A stretch of 64,000 nucleotides of DNA. Origin: Novosphingobium sediminicola. GTDB lineage: Bacteria > Pseudomonadota > Alphaproteobacteria > Sphingomonadales > Sphingomonadaceae. The translations under genes and the position numbers were made by a program. The stretch lies in contig NZ_JACIDX010000001.1 in the NCBI RefSeq assembly GCF_014196525.1, forward strand, positions 310,001-374,000. Direction: 5' to 3'. The notes under the pieces are model-generated. The model ran no database searches. It was not told where the DNA came from and worked only from the letters and a program-made list of their open reading frames with translations. Within the stretch, counting starts at the first letter, position 1. Each line of letters starts with the position of its first letter. Below are positions 15,774 through 23,903 of the stretch, in pieces.

Positions 15774-16274
15774 ATGGGCCTGCCTCGCACCCTCAAAAAC
15801 CTCAACAGCTTCGTCAATGGCGTCGATTATCGCGGCGTCATCGGCGAATTCGAACAGCCCAAACTTGCCGAGGGCACCAATGACTGGCGCGGCGGCGGCA
15901 TGCCCGGCACCGTCAAGGTCAAGAATGGCCTTGAAGCCATGGAGGCCACGCTCACCTTCGGCGGCCATGAGACCGGCCTTGTCCGCCAGTTTGGGCAGGA
16001 TGACACCCGCATCCGCCTCGTCTGCGCCTATCAGGCCAACAGCAACAGCGCCCCGCAGGCCGTCGATATCTACATGCGCGGCAGCTTCAACGAGATCGAC
16101 TTCGGCAAGGACAAGCCGGGCGAGCAGACCGAACACAAATACAAGGCCGACCTCACCTATTACCGCCGCGAGGTGAATGGCCTGGTCGAGGTCGAAATCG
16201 ACATGATCAACGGCATCTACATTGTCGGCGGCGTCGATCGCTATGCCGAGATCATGGCCATCCTCGCAGGGTAA
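15774..16274 (+). CDS. FII: P2-like tail tube protein gpFII
   Basis: 166-aa major tail tube protein. The beginning MGLPRTLKNLNSFVNGVDYRG and the KHKYKADLTYYRREVNG-like segment near residue 120 are typical of FII. The ATG follows GACAGGAGCGTCCC, a good ribosome site, 43 nt after the sheath gene. Confidence 0.92.
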   Translation: MGLPRTLKNLNSFVNGVDYRGVIGEFEQPKLAEGTNDWRGGGMPGTVKVKNGLEAMEATLTFGGHETGLVRQFGQDDTRIRLVCAYQANSNSAPQAVDIYMRGSFNEIDFGKDKPGEQTEHKYKADLTYYRREVNGLVEVEIDMINGIYIVGGVDRYAEIMAILAG

Positions 16275-16398
16275 TCCGCCCCCTTTCCAGATCCGGCACG
16301 CGGTCCTTTTGCGGGGCGCCGTGCATGCCGGTGGGCCGGTGGCGCCATCCCCTGCCACCGGCCCCTTCCCCGCCCCGCGCATCCTGAAAGCCCCGCTC

Positions 16399-16725
16399 AT
16401 GTCCGAAAGCTCCGCCAGCCATACCTTTGCCCTCGTCGCCCCGATCAAGCGCGGCGAGACCTCGATCGAGAGCCTGACCATCCGCAAGCCCAGCGCAGGC
16501 CAACTGCGCGGCCTCTCGCTTCAAAGCCTGCTCTCGCTCGACATCACCGCCATCCTCACCGTCACCCCGCGCATCACCATGCCGCCCATCACGCAGGCCG
16601 AAGCCGATGACCTCGACCCGGCAGACCTTGCGGAAATCGGGGGCGCGATCCGCGATTTTTTTATGACGCAGGGCGAGAGGAAGCTGCTGGAGATGATGAT
16701 CGAGCAGCACGCGCCGAAGAGCTGA
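16399..16725 (+). CDS. E: P2-like tail assembly protein gpE
   Basis: 108-aa tail assembly chaperone, P2 gpE family (IESLTIRKPSAGQLRGLSLQ, then TVTPRITMPPIT and a helical C-terminus). It begins at the ATG at 16399; a hairpin-forming GC-rich stretch (around GGCCGGTGGCGCC at 16333) precedes it. Inside the gene, codons GAT-TTT-TTT form a run of seven T that can shift ribosomes into the E' frame. The stop TGA overlaps the ATG at 16725. Confidence 0.87.
   Translation: MSESSASHTFALVAPIKRGETSIESLTIRKPSAGQLRGLSLQSLLSLDITAILTVTPRITMPPITQAEADDLDPADLAEIGGAIRDFFMTQGERKLLEMMIEQHAPKS
16656..16662 (+). other. Programmed -1 frameshift site (T TTT TTT)
   Basis: Seven T in the correct X-XXY-YYZ phase within gpE (GAT TTT TTT ATG). 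Slipping back one base after codon 88 enters an open -1 frame of 66 codons that contains the E' sequence and ends at 16862, giving a fusion of about 154 aa. P2 uses a related slippery run at the same place in gene E. Confidence 0.75.
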
Positions 16726-16862
16726 TGGCCGATATTGCCGCCATCTTCCACTGGCCGCTCTCCGAGATTGCGGCCCTCACGCTGGACGAACTGATCCTCT
16801 GGCGCGGCCTTGCCGTCGCCAGTTGGGACCGCATGTGGGCGGGCAAGGAAGGTGAGGCATGA
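16725..16862 (+). CDS. E': P2-like GpE' (frameshift extension of E)
   Basis: 45-codon frame, in the -1 frame relative to gpE, encoding MADIAAIFHWPLSEIAALTL followed by DELILWRGLAVASW. The DIA-x-IFHWP...L-x-EL-x-WR pattern is the P2 GpE family signature. It is made mainly as the C-terminal part of an E-E' fusion through the slip site at 16656-16662; the ATG overlapping the gpE stop could also give a free product. The fusion chaperones the tape measure protein. The stop overlaps the gpT ATG. Confidence 0.8.
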   Translation: MADIAAIFHWPLSEIAALTLDELILWRGLAVASWDRMWAGKEGEA

Positions 16863-18844
16863 GCGACAAGAAGCTCTCGCTGCTGGTCAATTTCATCGGC
16901 ATCGACAAGATGACCGGGGTGATGAAGAACATCGTGGGCCTTGGCCGCGATGGCTCCAAATCGATCAAGGCGTTGACCGGTGAGACCAAGAAGCTCGATA
17001 ATCAGTTGCGCGCGGTGCAGGCCGATATGGCCAAGGGCGCGGGCAATATGACGCAACTGATCGAGAAGGAACGCGCCCTCGAGGCGCAGCTTGCCCAGAC
17101 CAACCGCCAGCTCGAGCGCCAGAAGAGGCTGGCCGCGATCCGCGCCGATGCCAATGTGATTACCCGGCGCGGCGCCGATCTGCGCCAGCGCGGGCAGGAC
17201 AATGTGCTGGGCGGCGTCGGCATGGCCACCCCCTTCATCCTCGCCAGCAAGGCCGCGATGGATTTCTCCAGCGGCATGGTCGATATCCAGCAGAAGGCGG
17301 AACTCTCGAACGAGGAAACCGCCCGCATGGCCGCGCGCATTCTCGACCTGTCGAAAGTAGCTCACCAATTGCCCGAGGATATGCGCAGCGGCATCGACAC
17401 GCTCGCGGGCCTCGGCCTCGATCCGCGCAAGGCCATCGAAATGATCGGCCCCATCGGTCGCCTCGGCACCGCCTTCAAGGTCGAACTGGCCGATGGCGCC
17501 AATGCGGCCTTTTCCAACCTCAACAACCTGAAAGTGCCGCTGGGTGAGACCGCACGCGCGCTCGATATCATGGCCGCCTCGGGCAATGCCGGGGCCTTCG
17601 AGGTCAAGGATATGGCCCGCTGGTTTCCCTCGCTCACCGCGCAGATGCAGGCGCTGGGGCAAAAGGGCACGCCTGCGGTCGCGGATCTGGCCGCCGCGCT
17701 CCAGATCGCCCGGCGCGGCGCGGGGGACGCCGATCAGGCCGCCAACAATATCCAGAACCTGCTTTCCAAGATCCAGTCGCCCGAGACGGTCAAGAAATTC
17801 GCCAAATTCGGCATCGACCTGCCCAAGGCGCTCAAAAAGGCCGCGCGCGAGGGCAAGACGCCCTTGGAAACCATCGCCGATCTGACCCAGAAGGCCACCA
17901 AGGGCGACACGGCCAAGATGGGCAATCTGTTCGAGGATATGCAGGCCCAAGGGGCTCTCCGCTCGCTGATCCTCAACATGGACGACTTCCGCAAGATGCG
18001 CGCCGATATCGCCAAAAGCGGCGGCACCGTGGACAAGGCCTTTGCCCAGCGCGAGGCGCAGGACGCCAGCATCAAATGGCGCGACTTCATGGGCGCGGTG
18101 CAGCGTCTCGGCATTGTGTTGGGCAATGGCTTCCTGCCCGCTGCCACCGGCTTCCTCACGACCGCCGATGGCATGATCAGCCGGGTGGTCGCTTTTGCGC
18201 AGGCCAACCCCGGCCTCACCTCGACCCTGATGACGCTGCTGGGCGGTCTGGTGGCCGCGCGCATCGGCATTGGCGCGCTCCAATTTGCCTTTGGCGGTCT
18301 GCTCGGCCCGGTAGCCACCGGCTATCGGCTGCTCAAGCAGTTCGAGACGCTGGGCGGCGTGGTCGCCATCTTCCCCCGGCTTGCGGGCGGCATGTCCTTT
18401 CTGGGCAGCGCCGCTGCGTCGGTGCCCGGCATCATCACCGGCCTGCTGGTGGCCCTGCGCGGGCTGGCCGCCTTCATGCTCACCAATCCGGCAGGCTGGT
18501 TCCTGCTGGCCGTGGGCGCGGGCGTGGCCGCCTATCAGAATTGGGACTGGATCAAGGAAAAGTTGGGGCTGGGCGGCGCGCCCAAGCCCGGCGCGCAGGC
18601 CCCCGCCCCCAAAGCCAATTGGGCCGGGGCCAAACCTGCTAACCCCTTCCCCGCTCTCGCCCCGATCCGGCCCGCTGCCGCCGGTGTTGGCGCTGGCGCT
18701 GCCGGGCGCGGCCCGGTCACCATCAACGTCCATCCCGCCCCCGGCCAGAGCGAGGAAGAAATCGCCCGCCGCGTGATGCTCAAAATGGACCATGCGCAGG
18801 GCGTGGCGGCACGATCCAACATGAACGCAGGAGATGGTCGCTGA
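16859..18844 (+). CDS. T: P2-like tail tape measure protein gpT
   Basis: 661-aa tape measure protein that sets tail length. The N-terminus has a long heptad region (MTQLIEKERALEAQLAQTNR), then the TP901-like core (MDFSSGMVDIQQKAELSNEE, DTLAGLGLDP) and hydrophobic segments around residues 440-565 (LMTLLGGLVAARIGIGALQF, AGWFLLAVGAGVAAYQNWDW). The C-terminus ends in a Pro/Ala linker and INVHPAPGQSEEEIARRVM. ATG overlaps the E' stop; its own stop overlaps gpU. Confidence 0.9.
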   Translation: MSDKKLSLLVNFIGIDKMTGVMKNIVGLGRDGSKSIKALTGETKKLDNQLRAVQADMAKGAGNMTQLIEKERALEAQLAQTNRQLERQKRLAAIRADANVITRRGADLRQRGQDNVLGGVGMATPFILASKAAMDFSSGMVDIQQKAELSNEETARMAARILDLSKVAHQLPEDMRSGIDTLAGLGLDPRKAIEMIGPIGRLGTAFKVELADGANAAFSNLNNLKVPLGETARALDIMAASGNAGAFEVKDMARWFPSLTAQMQALGQKGTPAVADLAAALQIARRGAGDADQAANNIQNLLSKIQSPETVKKFAKFGIDLPKALKKAAREGKTPLETIADLTQKATKGDTAKMGNLFEDMQAQGALRSLILNMDDFRKMRADIAKSGGTVDKAFAQREAQDASIKWRDFMGAVQRLGIVLGNGFLPAATGFLTTADGMISRVVAFAQANPGLTSTLMTLLGGLVAARIGIGALQFAFGGLLGPVATGYRLLKQFETLGGVVAIFPRLAGGMSFLGSAAASVPGIITGLLVALRGLAAFMLTNPAGWFLLAVGAGVAAYQNWDWIKEKLGLGGAPKPGAQAPAPKANWAGAKPANPFPALAPIRPAAAGVGAGAAGRGPVTINVHPAPGQSEEEIARRVMLKMDHAQGVAARSNMNAGDGR

Positions 18845-19299
18845 TGGCCGATCTGACTTCCACCAGCCTGACCGATCTGGGCAACCCGGTCACGATCAGC
18901 CAGCGCGACCTGCTCTCGCCCGCCGTGCTGATGTCGCTGGGCCTGTTCACGTTTGGGATGGAGCAGGCAGCTTACGACCAGCTCTCGCGGCGCATCAACT
19001 GGCGGCATGAGCAGAATGACCGCTTCCTTGCCCGCCCTGTCAGCCAGTTTGCCGGGCCGGGCGACGATCATGTCAGCATCGCGGGCACGATCATTCCCGA
19101 GGTCGCGGGCCATTACGGCGCGCTTACCTTCCTGATCGAGATGGGCGATACCGGCGACGCCTTCCCGCTGCTCGATGGCCTTGGCACGCTCTGGGGCTTC
19201 TATCGCATCGATGCCATCGACCAGGCGCACAAGGTCATCATGGCGGGCGGCATCCCGCGCATGGTGGATTTCTCGCTCGAACTCTCGCGGGTGGAATGA
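18844..19299 (+). CDS. U: P2-like tail protein gpU
   Basis: 151-aa tail terminator/completion protein. MSLGLFTFGMEQAAYDQLSR and the C-terminal half with LTFLIEMGDTGDAFPLLDG and GTLWGFYRIDAIDQ are the gpU family signature. Overlaps by one base with T and by four with D. Confidence 0.9.
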   Translation: MADLTSTSLTDLGNPVTISQRDLLSPAVLMSLGLFTFGMEQAAYDQLSRRINWRHEQNDRFLARPVSQFAGPGDDHVSIAGTIIPEVAGHYGALTFLIEMGDTGDAFPLLDGLGTLWGFYRIDAIDQAHKVIMAGGIPRMVDFSLELSRVE

Positions 19300-20297
19300 T
19301 GGCGGCGAATAAAGCGGGCCTGCGCCTTAAGCTCGAAAATGGCACCGATCTGGCCGACAAGATCGACCCGCGCTTCCTCTCGCTCACCTTGGTGGAAAAG
19401 CGCGATGGTTCCGCCGACGAGCTGACGCTCTCGCTGCAAAATGCGGACGGCAAGCTGGCCGTGCCCAGCGCGGGCCAGATCCTCAGCCTCGCGCTGGGCT
19501 GGGAAAGTCGCTTCGATGCCTTTCCGGTGGGCCTTGTCGACAAGGGCCGGTTCCGTGTCGATGAGGTCGAGGAGAGCGGCCCGCCCGACCAGATTGTCAT
19601 CCGCGCTCGCTCGGCGGATCTGGCCGGCACCTATGCCAAGCGCCGCAACCGCGTCTGGCATGACACCACGCTGGGCGCGCTGATCAGTGAAATCGCCGCG
19701 CGCCACGGCATCACCGCCCGCGTCCACCCCGATCTGGCCGCCCAGCCCATTGAGGCGCTGGAGCAGCACAACAAGTCCGACATGGCGCTGGTACAGGATC
19801 TGGGCAAACGCTTCGATGCGGTGGCGACATGGAAAGACCGCAAGATCCTGATCCTGCCCAAGGGCGGAACCACCACGGCGGGCGGGAAGAGCATTCCGAC
19901 GATCACCCTGACGCGGCAGGATGGCTGGAACTGGCGCTTTATCCGCGCCGAGCGAGGCGGGCAGAAGGGCGTCGAGGCGCAATATCACGATGGCGCATCC
20001 GGCGCGCGCAAGACGGTCTCGCAGGGGGCAGGCGATGCCTACCGGCTCAAACACATCTACGCCAGCAAGAGCAGCGCCACCCGCGCCGCCAAATCCAACC
20101 TCGCCAAGCGCCTGCGCGCCAAGAGCAAGTTCGAATATTATCTGGCTGTGGCCGATTGCCGGTTGCGGCCAAATCAGGGCGTGACGCTCAAAGGCTGGAG
20201 CAAGGCGGTCAGCGATACCAAGTGGCTGATAGAGAGCGTCGAGACGACGATGGCGGACAAGGGCCTGCGGCAGATGGTCAGGTTGGAGGGGGCGTAG
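19296..20297 (+). CDS. D: P2-like late control/tail hub protein gpD
   Basis: 333-aa protein of the P2 gpD (late control D, VgrG/gp27-like) family that forms the hub between tube and spike. Landmarks: SLTLVEKRDGSADELTLSLQ, WESRFDAFPVGLVDKG, and the C-terminal VTLKGWSKAVSDTKWLIESV. Last gene of the tail operon; the following 680 bp is AT-rich and precedes the accessory cassette, where P2 carries tin and old. Confidence 0.91.
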   Translation: MMAANKAGLRLKLENGTDLADKIDPRFLSLTLVEKRDGSADELTLSLQNADGKLAVPSAGQILSLALGWESRFDAFPVGLVDKGRFRVDEVEESGPPDQIVIRARSADLAGTYAKRRNRVWHDTTLGALISEIAARHGITARVHPDLAAQPIEALEQHNKSDMALVQDLGKRFDAVATWKDRKILILPKGGTTTAGGKSIPTITLTRQDGWNWRFIRAERGGQKGVEAQYHDGASGARKTVSQGAGDAYRLKHIYASKSSATRAAKSNLAKRLRAKSKFEYYLAVADCRLRPNQGVTLKGWSKAVSDTKWLIESVETTMADKGLRQMVRLEGA

Positions 20298-20978
20298 TGC
20301 CCCTATATTAACATCTCCGCGATCACATCGATCCGTGGCGAGCTGGCAAACATTCAGTGGCGAGTGAAGCCAATGTTATGCCCTACTGGTTAGCTGCTTC
20401 CGTATGCAGCAACCAAAAGCCTCAGGTATCCAAATTTCTCCTTCGCTAACTCCATTGTCTGAAGGCGCAAATCGGGGGCGGCCCTGCCAACAAACTCCAT
20501 GGGCATTTCGACGCCATGGAAGTTTTATCGGCATTTCGCTAACCATTTGAAAAATCAATAATACCTACAAGATGAAGTATCAAATTCCAGACATTTCCGC
20601 CTGCACTCCTTTATCCGGCGCCTAAGGCGATGACAACCACGCTGAATAGGAAGCCACTGGTCAAAAAACGCAATGGGACTGCCATGCATGTTGCGGCTAA
20701 CACCACCATTTTTGCGACTTGTCACCGGCAGGAAATTTGAACGGATAGAACACAGCATGCCGCTCAGTTACGAGCGAAACAGAGTCCGACTGCCGATTGC
20801 AACCGATCTGGTAATTTTTGTCAATCTGACCACGAAGAATCCTAGCATTCTCGCCAATTTTGTGCTGTTCAATAATGTGCAGTGAAGTCGTATCATACCA
20901 ATGCTTTGGTCCGTATGACATGGGGAGATAGTTTGTGTTCGGAATTGCATTTTTGGAGCAGGTCGCTCCCACCTCACA
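20298..20978. other. AT-rich spacer between gpD and the accessory cassette
   Basis: 681 bp with no convincing gene. Short open frames on both strands (60-141 codons) have no ribosome site and no recognisable family, and those on the minus strand run one after another with stops between. Composition changes sharply from the GC-rich phage genes. It probably holds the promoter of the 20979 operon and may include remnants of an older insertion; nothing firmer is visible. Confidence 0.4.
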
Positions 20979-23903
20979 ATGACACCGTCGCGTATTACCT
21001 TTCAGACTAGAGCGAGGACAATCGACCATCTGGGTCGCGGGCAGATAGCTGACTGTCCGACAGCCGTTAGCGAGCTTTGGAAGAATGCATACGATGCTTA
21101 TGCTGATGCTGTGTCTTTGCATATTTACGATGGCGCAACTCCAATTGCCGCGATTTTTGACGACGGCATTGGAATGTCCAGAGAAGATTTTCTCGAGCGC
21201 TGGTTGGTTGTCGGAACTGACTCAAAAATTCGTAATGACTCCGATCGCACAGATATACCGCCCGGACATTTACCCCGCCCACGCCAAGGTGAAAAAGGCA
21301 TCGGGCGCTTATCAGCTGCATTTTTAGCTCCTGTTACCCTCATTCTATCGAAACGTAGGGAGCACGATTTTGCGGCAGTAATGGTCGACTGGCGTTTATT
21401 CGAAAATCCGTTCCTTGCACTTGAAGACATTGCAGTCGCCGTTGAAAGCTTCAAGAGCTTAGATGAGCTCACTCCGCTTTTGACATCGATGCGATCGACA
21501 CTTGCAGCGAACGTAGCCCCTAGTAACGATGACCCTCGCTGTGATCGACTGGTAGATGCATGGACCCGTTTTGACGATTATGAACGATCTATCGGTCTTG
21601 TTGAGACTACATCAGATCGAATATTATCATTCCAAGACGTTGTCATCTCAGATCGTCATTTGCTAGATTGGCCAGCTTATGGAGGCGCCAAAGAGACAGG
21701 CACCGCAATTCTCTTGCTAGGCGTCCACCGCGAGCTTTCTGTACAGGTTAGCACCTCTGCTTCGGATGACGATGCAGAGATTCAGACCGTGCGCTTGGAT
21801 TTGATCAGGACGCTGACCGGCTTCACTGACCCATTTCAAGAGCGCCGCGAGGCATTCGATTACGAGGTGGTAATTCATCAAGGTGGATTTCGGCGATCAT
21901 TGGTAAGTGCAAATGACGTATTTGGCCTTGATGAGTTTCGTTCACTTGAACACTCGATCGAAGGGGACTTTGACGAAGCGGGTGTGTTTCGGGGAAAGTT
22001 GAGAGTTTTTGGCAAAGATAGAGGCGAAATCGTCCACGTCCCCCGCAGGCCACCTCCACGCGCTGCACGTGAGCGCTTAGGCCCATTCTCATTCTGTATC
22101 GGCACATTCGAAGTAATGGCTGATAGTTCGACGCATTCCGATGAGATCCATGCAGCCATGTACGCGAAGGCGGAAAAATACGGCGGCGTTTACGTCTATC
22201 GAGATAATTTGCGAATTATGCCCTACGGAAATCCGGAGGCCGACTTATATCAAATCGAAGAGAGGCGATCTAGACACGCGGGGCGTAACTTCTGGTCACA
22301 TCGCCGCAGTTTTGGGCGCACTGCTTTTAATAGAGAAAATAACCCTAACCTACGTGACAAGGCTGGTCGCGAGGGATTGGTCGACAATCGCGCATTTCGC
22401 GAACTTCAAATACTTGTAACGGATTTGCTAAGCACCGTGGGCAAAAGGTATTTTGGCACGGATTCTGACATACGTAATGATGAATTGCCTGAAATTCAAA
22501 AGCGTAACAAACTGGCAAAGGAAGCCGCGAATAAGTCCACTCGCGCTAGATCTTCGACATTCAGGCGTTTTTTAAAAGAAAATGCCGACGCGACCCGCCA
22601 TGCGGTTGCGCATTCAGTTGCACTTCGCCAACGGCTCGCGGTCGCCATAGAAGTCCAAGACGCAGGAGAAGTTGCAATCATCGCTGATGAAGTCGAAAAG
22701 CTTCAACAAGATCGCGACCGCTTGCGACTTCCGCCACTTCCAGCCCGCCTGGGAGATCAAGAGGTTGCCTACCGACGCTACAGAGACGATTATCGGGCAC
22801 TTAGTGCCACTAGCGAGTCTCTAGGGAGCGAGTTGTCTGCGGCCTTGGAAAGCCTTCGCGTCGAGGATCCAGAAGATGTTGCAACACGAAGGTTGCACAG
22901 CAACCAATCGAGGTTAAGCGCAAAAATCGACCGTTACCGTCGCACGATCGATGGGCAGATGGTCGAATTGCGTGGCAAATGGCACTCACAGGCGGAATCT
23001 GATTTCAAGCAATACTATCTGCGCGCCAGTCCTCTATTAGGGGATCTTGGGAATGGGTTACGTCTATCAACAGTGCTGAATGGATTAGATGCCATCGCTG
23101 CCGAGCTCGATGAAGACTTTGCGGCCCGTTATGAGCCGTTTTTGAGAGCACTAGAACAACTGCGCAATGACATCGACCTAGATGGAGCCTTAACTGTCAC
23201 CGAGAATGAGCGTGTACAGCTAGATCGCCGTGTCAATGAATTCAATGTTCTGGCACAAATGGGAATCGCGATCGAAATCATCGGGCATGAGCTTGATACA
23301 ATGGATGCTGAAGTACGCCGTAATCTGCACCGACTTCCACAGGAAATTAAAAAAAGTGATGCGTTTCGCCTAGCCTTTGAGGCACACACTGCGATTACCG
23401 AACGCCTCCGATTTTTAGCCCCCTTAAGACTTGCAGGCTACCGCTCTCGGGAGACAATCACCGGTGAGTTTGTAGCAAATTTCGTTGAGAACTTCTTTCA
23501 GCGCCGATTTAAAGATGATCGGATAATTTTTGAAGCAACGAAATCATTTCGCTCCATCCGAGTGACAGACTTAAGGTCTCGACTCCTTCCGGTTTTTATC
23601 AATCTAGTTAATAACGCGCTATATTGGGTGAGATTTGTCGATAATCGGAAAATTACGCTCGACTGTGTGAACGACCTCGTTGTGCTTGCGGACTCCGGTC
23701 TAGGCGTTGATCCCGACGATGTAGCCAACCTCTTTGATCTGTTCTTTACACGCCGTACGAATGGACGCGGTGTAGGATTACATCTTTGCAAACTGAACCT
23801 TGCTGTATCACATCATGACATCCGTTATGCTGGACAAGATGATCCAAAAATCCTGCCCGGTGCCAATTTTATCATAGAGTTTCGAGGCATGACCCATGGC
23901 TGA
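20979..23903 (+). CDS. Double-GHKL protein: Hsp90/MORC-like ATPase plus histidine-kinase core
   Basis: 974-aa protein with two GHKL ATP-binding modules. The first has an N-box ELWKNAYDAYAD (residues 32-43), DDGIGM (61-66) and GEKGIGRLS (104-112), as in Hsp90/MORC proteins. A middle region of about 450 residues is not recognised; residues 600-740 look coiled-coil. The end resembles a histidine kinase: EIIGHELDTM with candidate phospho-His770, INLVNNALY (874-882), ADSGLGV (904-910), LFDLFFT and GRGVGLHLCK. It should bind ATP twice and may phosphorylate the receiver-like protein encoded next, which overlaps by 8 nt. No membrane segment, so probably cytosolic. AT-richer than the phage genes. An anti-phage role is inferred from context. 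Confidence 0.72.
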   Translation: MTPSRITFQTRARTIDHLGRGQIADCPTAVSELWKNAYDAYADAVSLHIYDGATPIAAIFDDGIGMSREDFLERWLVVGTDSKIRNDSDRTDIPPGHLPRPRQGEKGIGRLSAAFLAPVTLILSKRREHDFAAVMVDWRLFENPFLALEDIAVAVESFKSLDELTPLLTSMRSTLAANVAPSNDDPRCDRLVDAWTRFDDYERSIGLVETTSDRILSFQDVVISDRHLLDWPAYGGAKETGTAILLLGVHRELSVQVSTSASDDDAEIQTVRLDLIRTLTGFTDPFQERREAFDYEVVIHQGGFRRSLVSANDVFGLDEFRSLEHSIEGDFDEAGVFRGKLRVFGKDRGEIVHVPRRPPPRAARERLGPFSFCIGTFEVMADSSTHSDEIHAAMYAKAEKYGGVYVYRDNLRIMPYGNPEADLYQIEERRSRHAGRNFWSHRRSFGRTAFNRENNPNLRDKAGREGLVDNRAFRELQILVTDLLSTVGKRYFGTDSDIRNDELPEIQKRNKLAKEAANKSTRARSSTFRRFLKENADATRHAVAHSVALRQRLAVAIEVQDAGEVAIIADEVEKLQQDRDRLRLPPLPARLGDQEVAYRRYRDDYRALSATSESLGSELSAALESLRVEDPEDVATRRLHSNQSRLSAKIDRYRRTIDGQMVELRGKWHSQAESDFKQYYLRASPLLGDLGNGLRLSTVLNGLDAIAAELDEDFAARYEPFLRALEQLRNDIDLDGALTVTENERVQLDRRVNEFNVLAQMGIAIEIIGHELDTMDAEVRRNLHRLPQEIKKSDAFRLAFEAHTAITERLRFLAPLRLAGYRSRETITGEFVANFVENFFQRRFKDDRIIFEATKSFRSIRVTDLRSRLLPVFINLVNNALYWVRFVDNRKITLDCVNDLVVLADSGLGVDPDDVANLFDLFFTRRTNGRGVGLHLCKLNLAVSHHDIRYAGQDDPKILPGANFIIEFRGMTHG

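Noticed and set aside
16661..18793. Long minus-strand frame opposite the tape measure gene
   Set aside because: Antisense shadow; the forward frame has clear gpT features.
20376..21122. Short frames on both strands near the accessory cassette
   Set aside because: No ribosome site and no recognisable family; listed only as a non-coding spacer.
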